In this document: piece by piece, positions 63,942 through 64,000 of the stretch
Position numbering within the stretch: the first letter of the stretch is position 1
How the letters are laid out: each line of letters opens with the position of its first letter
Source: CAVSRC01 sp963830205
Lineage (GTDB): Bacteria; Pseudomonadota; Alphaproteobacteria; Rhizobiales; Kaistiaceae
Assembly (NCBI GenBank): GCA_963830205.1
Contig: CAWHLP010000030.1
Span: forward strand, 5,906 to 69,905
Length of the DNA: 64,000 nucleotides
Reading direction: 5' to 3'
The notes under the pieces: model-generated
Told to the model about the DNA's origin: nothing
Databases searched by the model: none
Seen by the model: only the letters and a program-made list of their open reading frames with translations
Position numbers and translations under genes: made by a program

Positions 63942-64000
63942 GCCGCCTTCTTCCGTGCTCTTAAGCAACCGCGTCCTCAGCAGCGCCCGTTCCTCTGGCG

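Larger units (their letters stand above)
56050..64000. mobile_element. decayed integrative element (left part)
   Basis: The region right of the tRNA fragment has an integrase, helicase, nuclease-like, terminase-like and primase genes, mostly interrupted, plus an IS fragment. Orientation of the att fragment implies that the intact tRNA-Ala(CGC) lies beyond the right edge. Between the att site and the integrase (56050-56204) there is a short AT-rich segment and a direct repeat GTGATGACCG at about 56167-56190. I see no transfer genes within the window. Confidence 0.75.

Overview
The window is high-GC DNA with alphaproteobacterial (Hyphomicrobiales/Rhizobiales-type) character: tightly overlapping ATGA/GTGA operons, rbs-, ugp/mal- and dpp-type ABC importers, a TRAP hexuronate importer, and an ECF sigma / anti-sigma / sulfite dehydrogenase locus of the kind known from Sinorhizobium. 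The assignment to order is an inference from gene content; no rRNA or complete tRNA is present to confirm it.

Layout. 1-2.3 kb: rpsU and a radical SAM gene. 2.4-12.7 kb (minus strand): a sugar operon of DeoR regulator, ribose-type importer with a DUF2291 lipoprotein, FucI/AraA-like isomerase, split transketolase and FGGY kinase. 12.9-19.5 kb: a ugp/mal-type importer behind an IclR regulator, divergent from a sulfatase. 19.6-24 kb: two AtuA-family paralogues flanking a DUF4387 gene, behind a sigma-54 promoter with an IHF site and an adjacent GAFTGA activator. 24-30.8 kb: a dipeptide-type ABC importer ending in a C45 Ntn-hydrolase. 31.2-32.2 kb: a DedA protein. 32.2-39.2 kb: hexuronate and unsaturated-uronate utilisation (GntR, UxaC, TRAP DctPQM, KdgF, KduI, KduD). 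39.2-52.1 kb (minus strand): a long cluster of DhaK, DhaL, LacD/DeoC-type aldolase, FGGY kinase, AGE-family isomerase, LacI regulator, ABC importer, GH63-like hydrolase and PIG-L deacetylase. 52.4-55.9 kb: ECF sigma, anti-sigma, molybdenum sulfite dehydrogenase and diheme cytochrome c.

At 56.0 kb a 48-bp 3' piece of tRNA-Ala(CGC) marks an attachment site. To its right is a decayed integrative element: broken integrase, truncated UvrD-like helicase with a nuclease-like partner, HEAT-repeat gene, IS5-type fragment, small-terminase-like gene and a shattered DUF3854/AAA primase-helicase. It runs off the right edge.

The main biological interest is two apparently uncharacterised sugar pathways built from familiar enzymes: isomerase + kinase + split transketolase at 2.4-7.1 kb, and glycosidase + isomerase + FGGY kinase + aldolase + DhaKL at 39-52 kb. 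Other points are the gene-converted AtuA pair under sigma-54 control and a strong GC hairpin 3' of every solute-binding-protein gene. Five single-base frameshifts interrupt otherwise intact host genes. All five are +1 insertions, which suggests sequence error rather than decay; the element carries mixed and far denser frameshifts.
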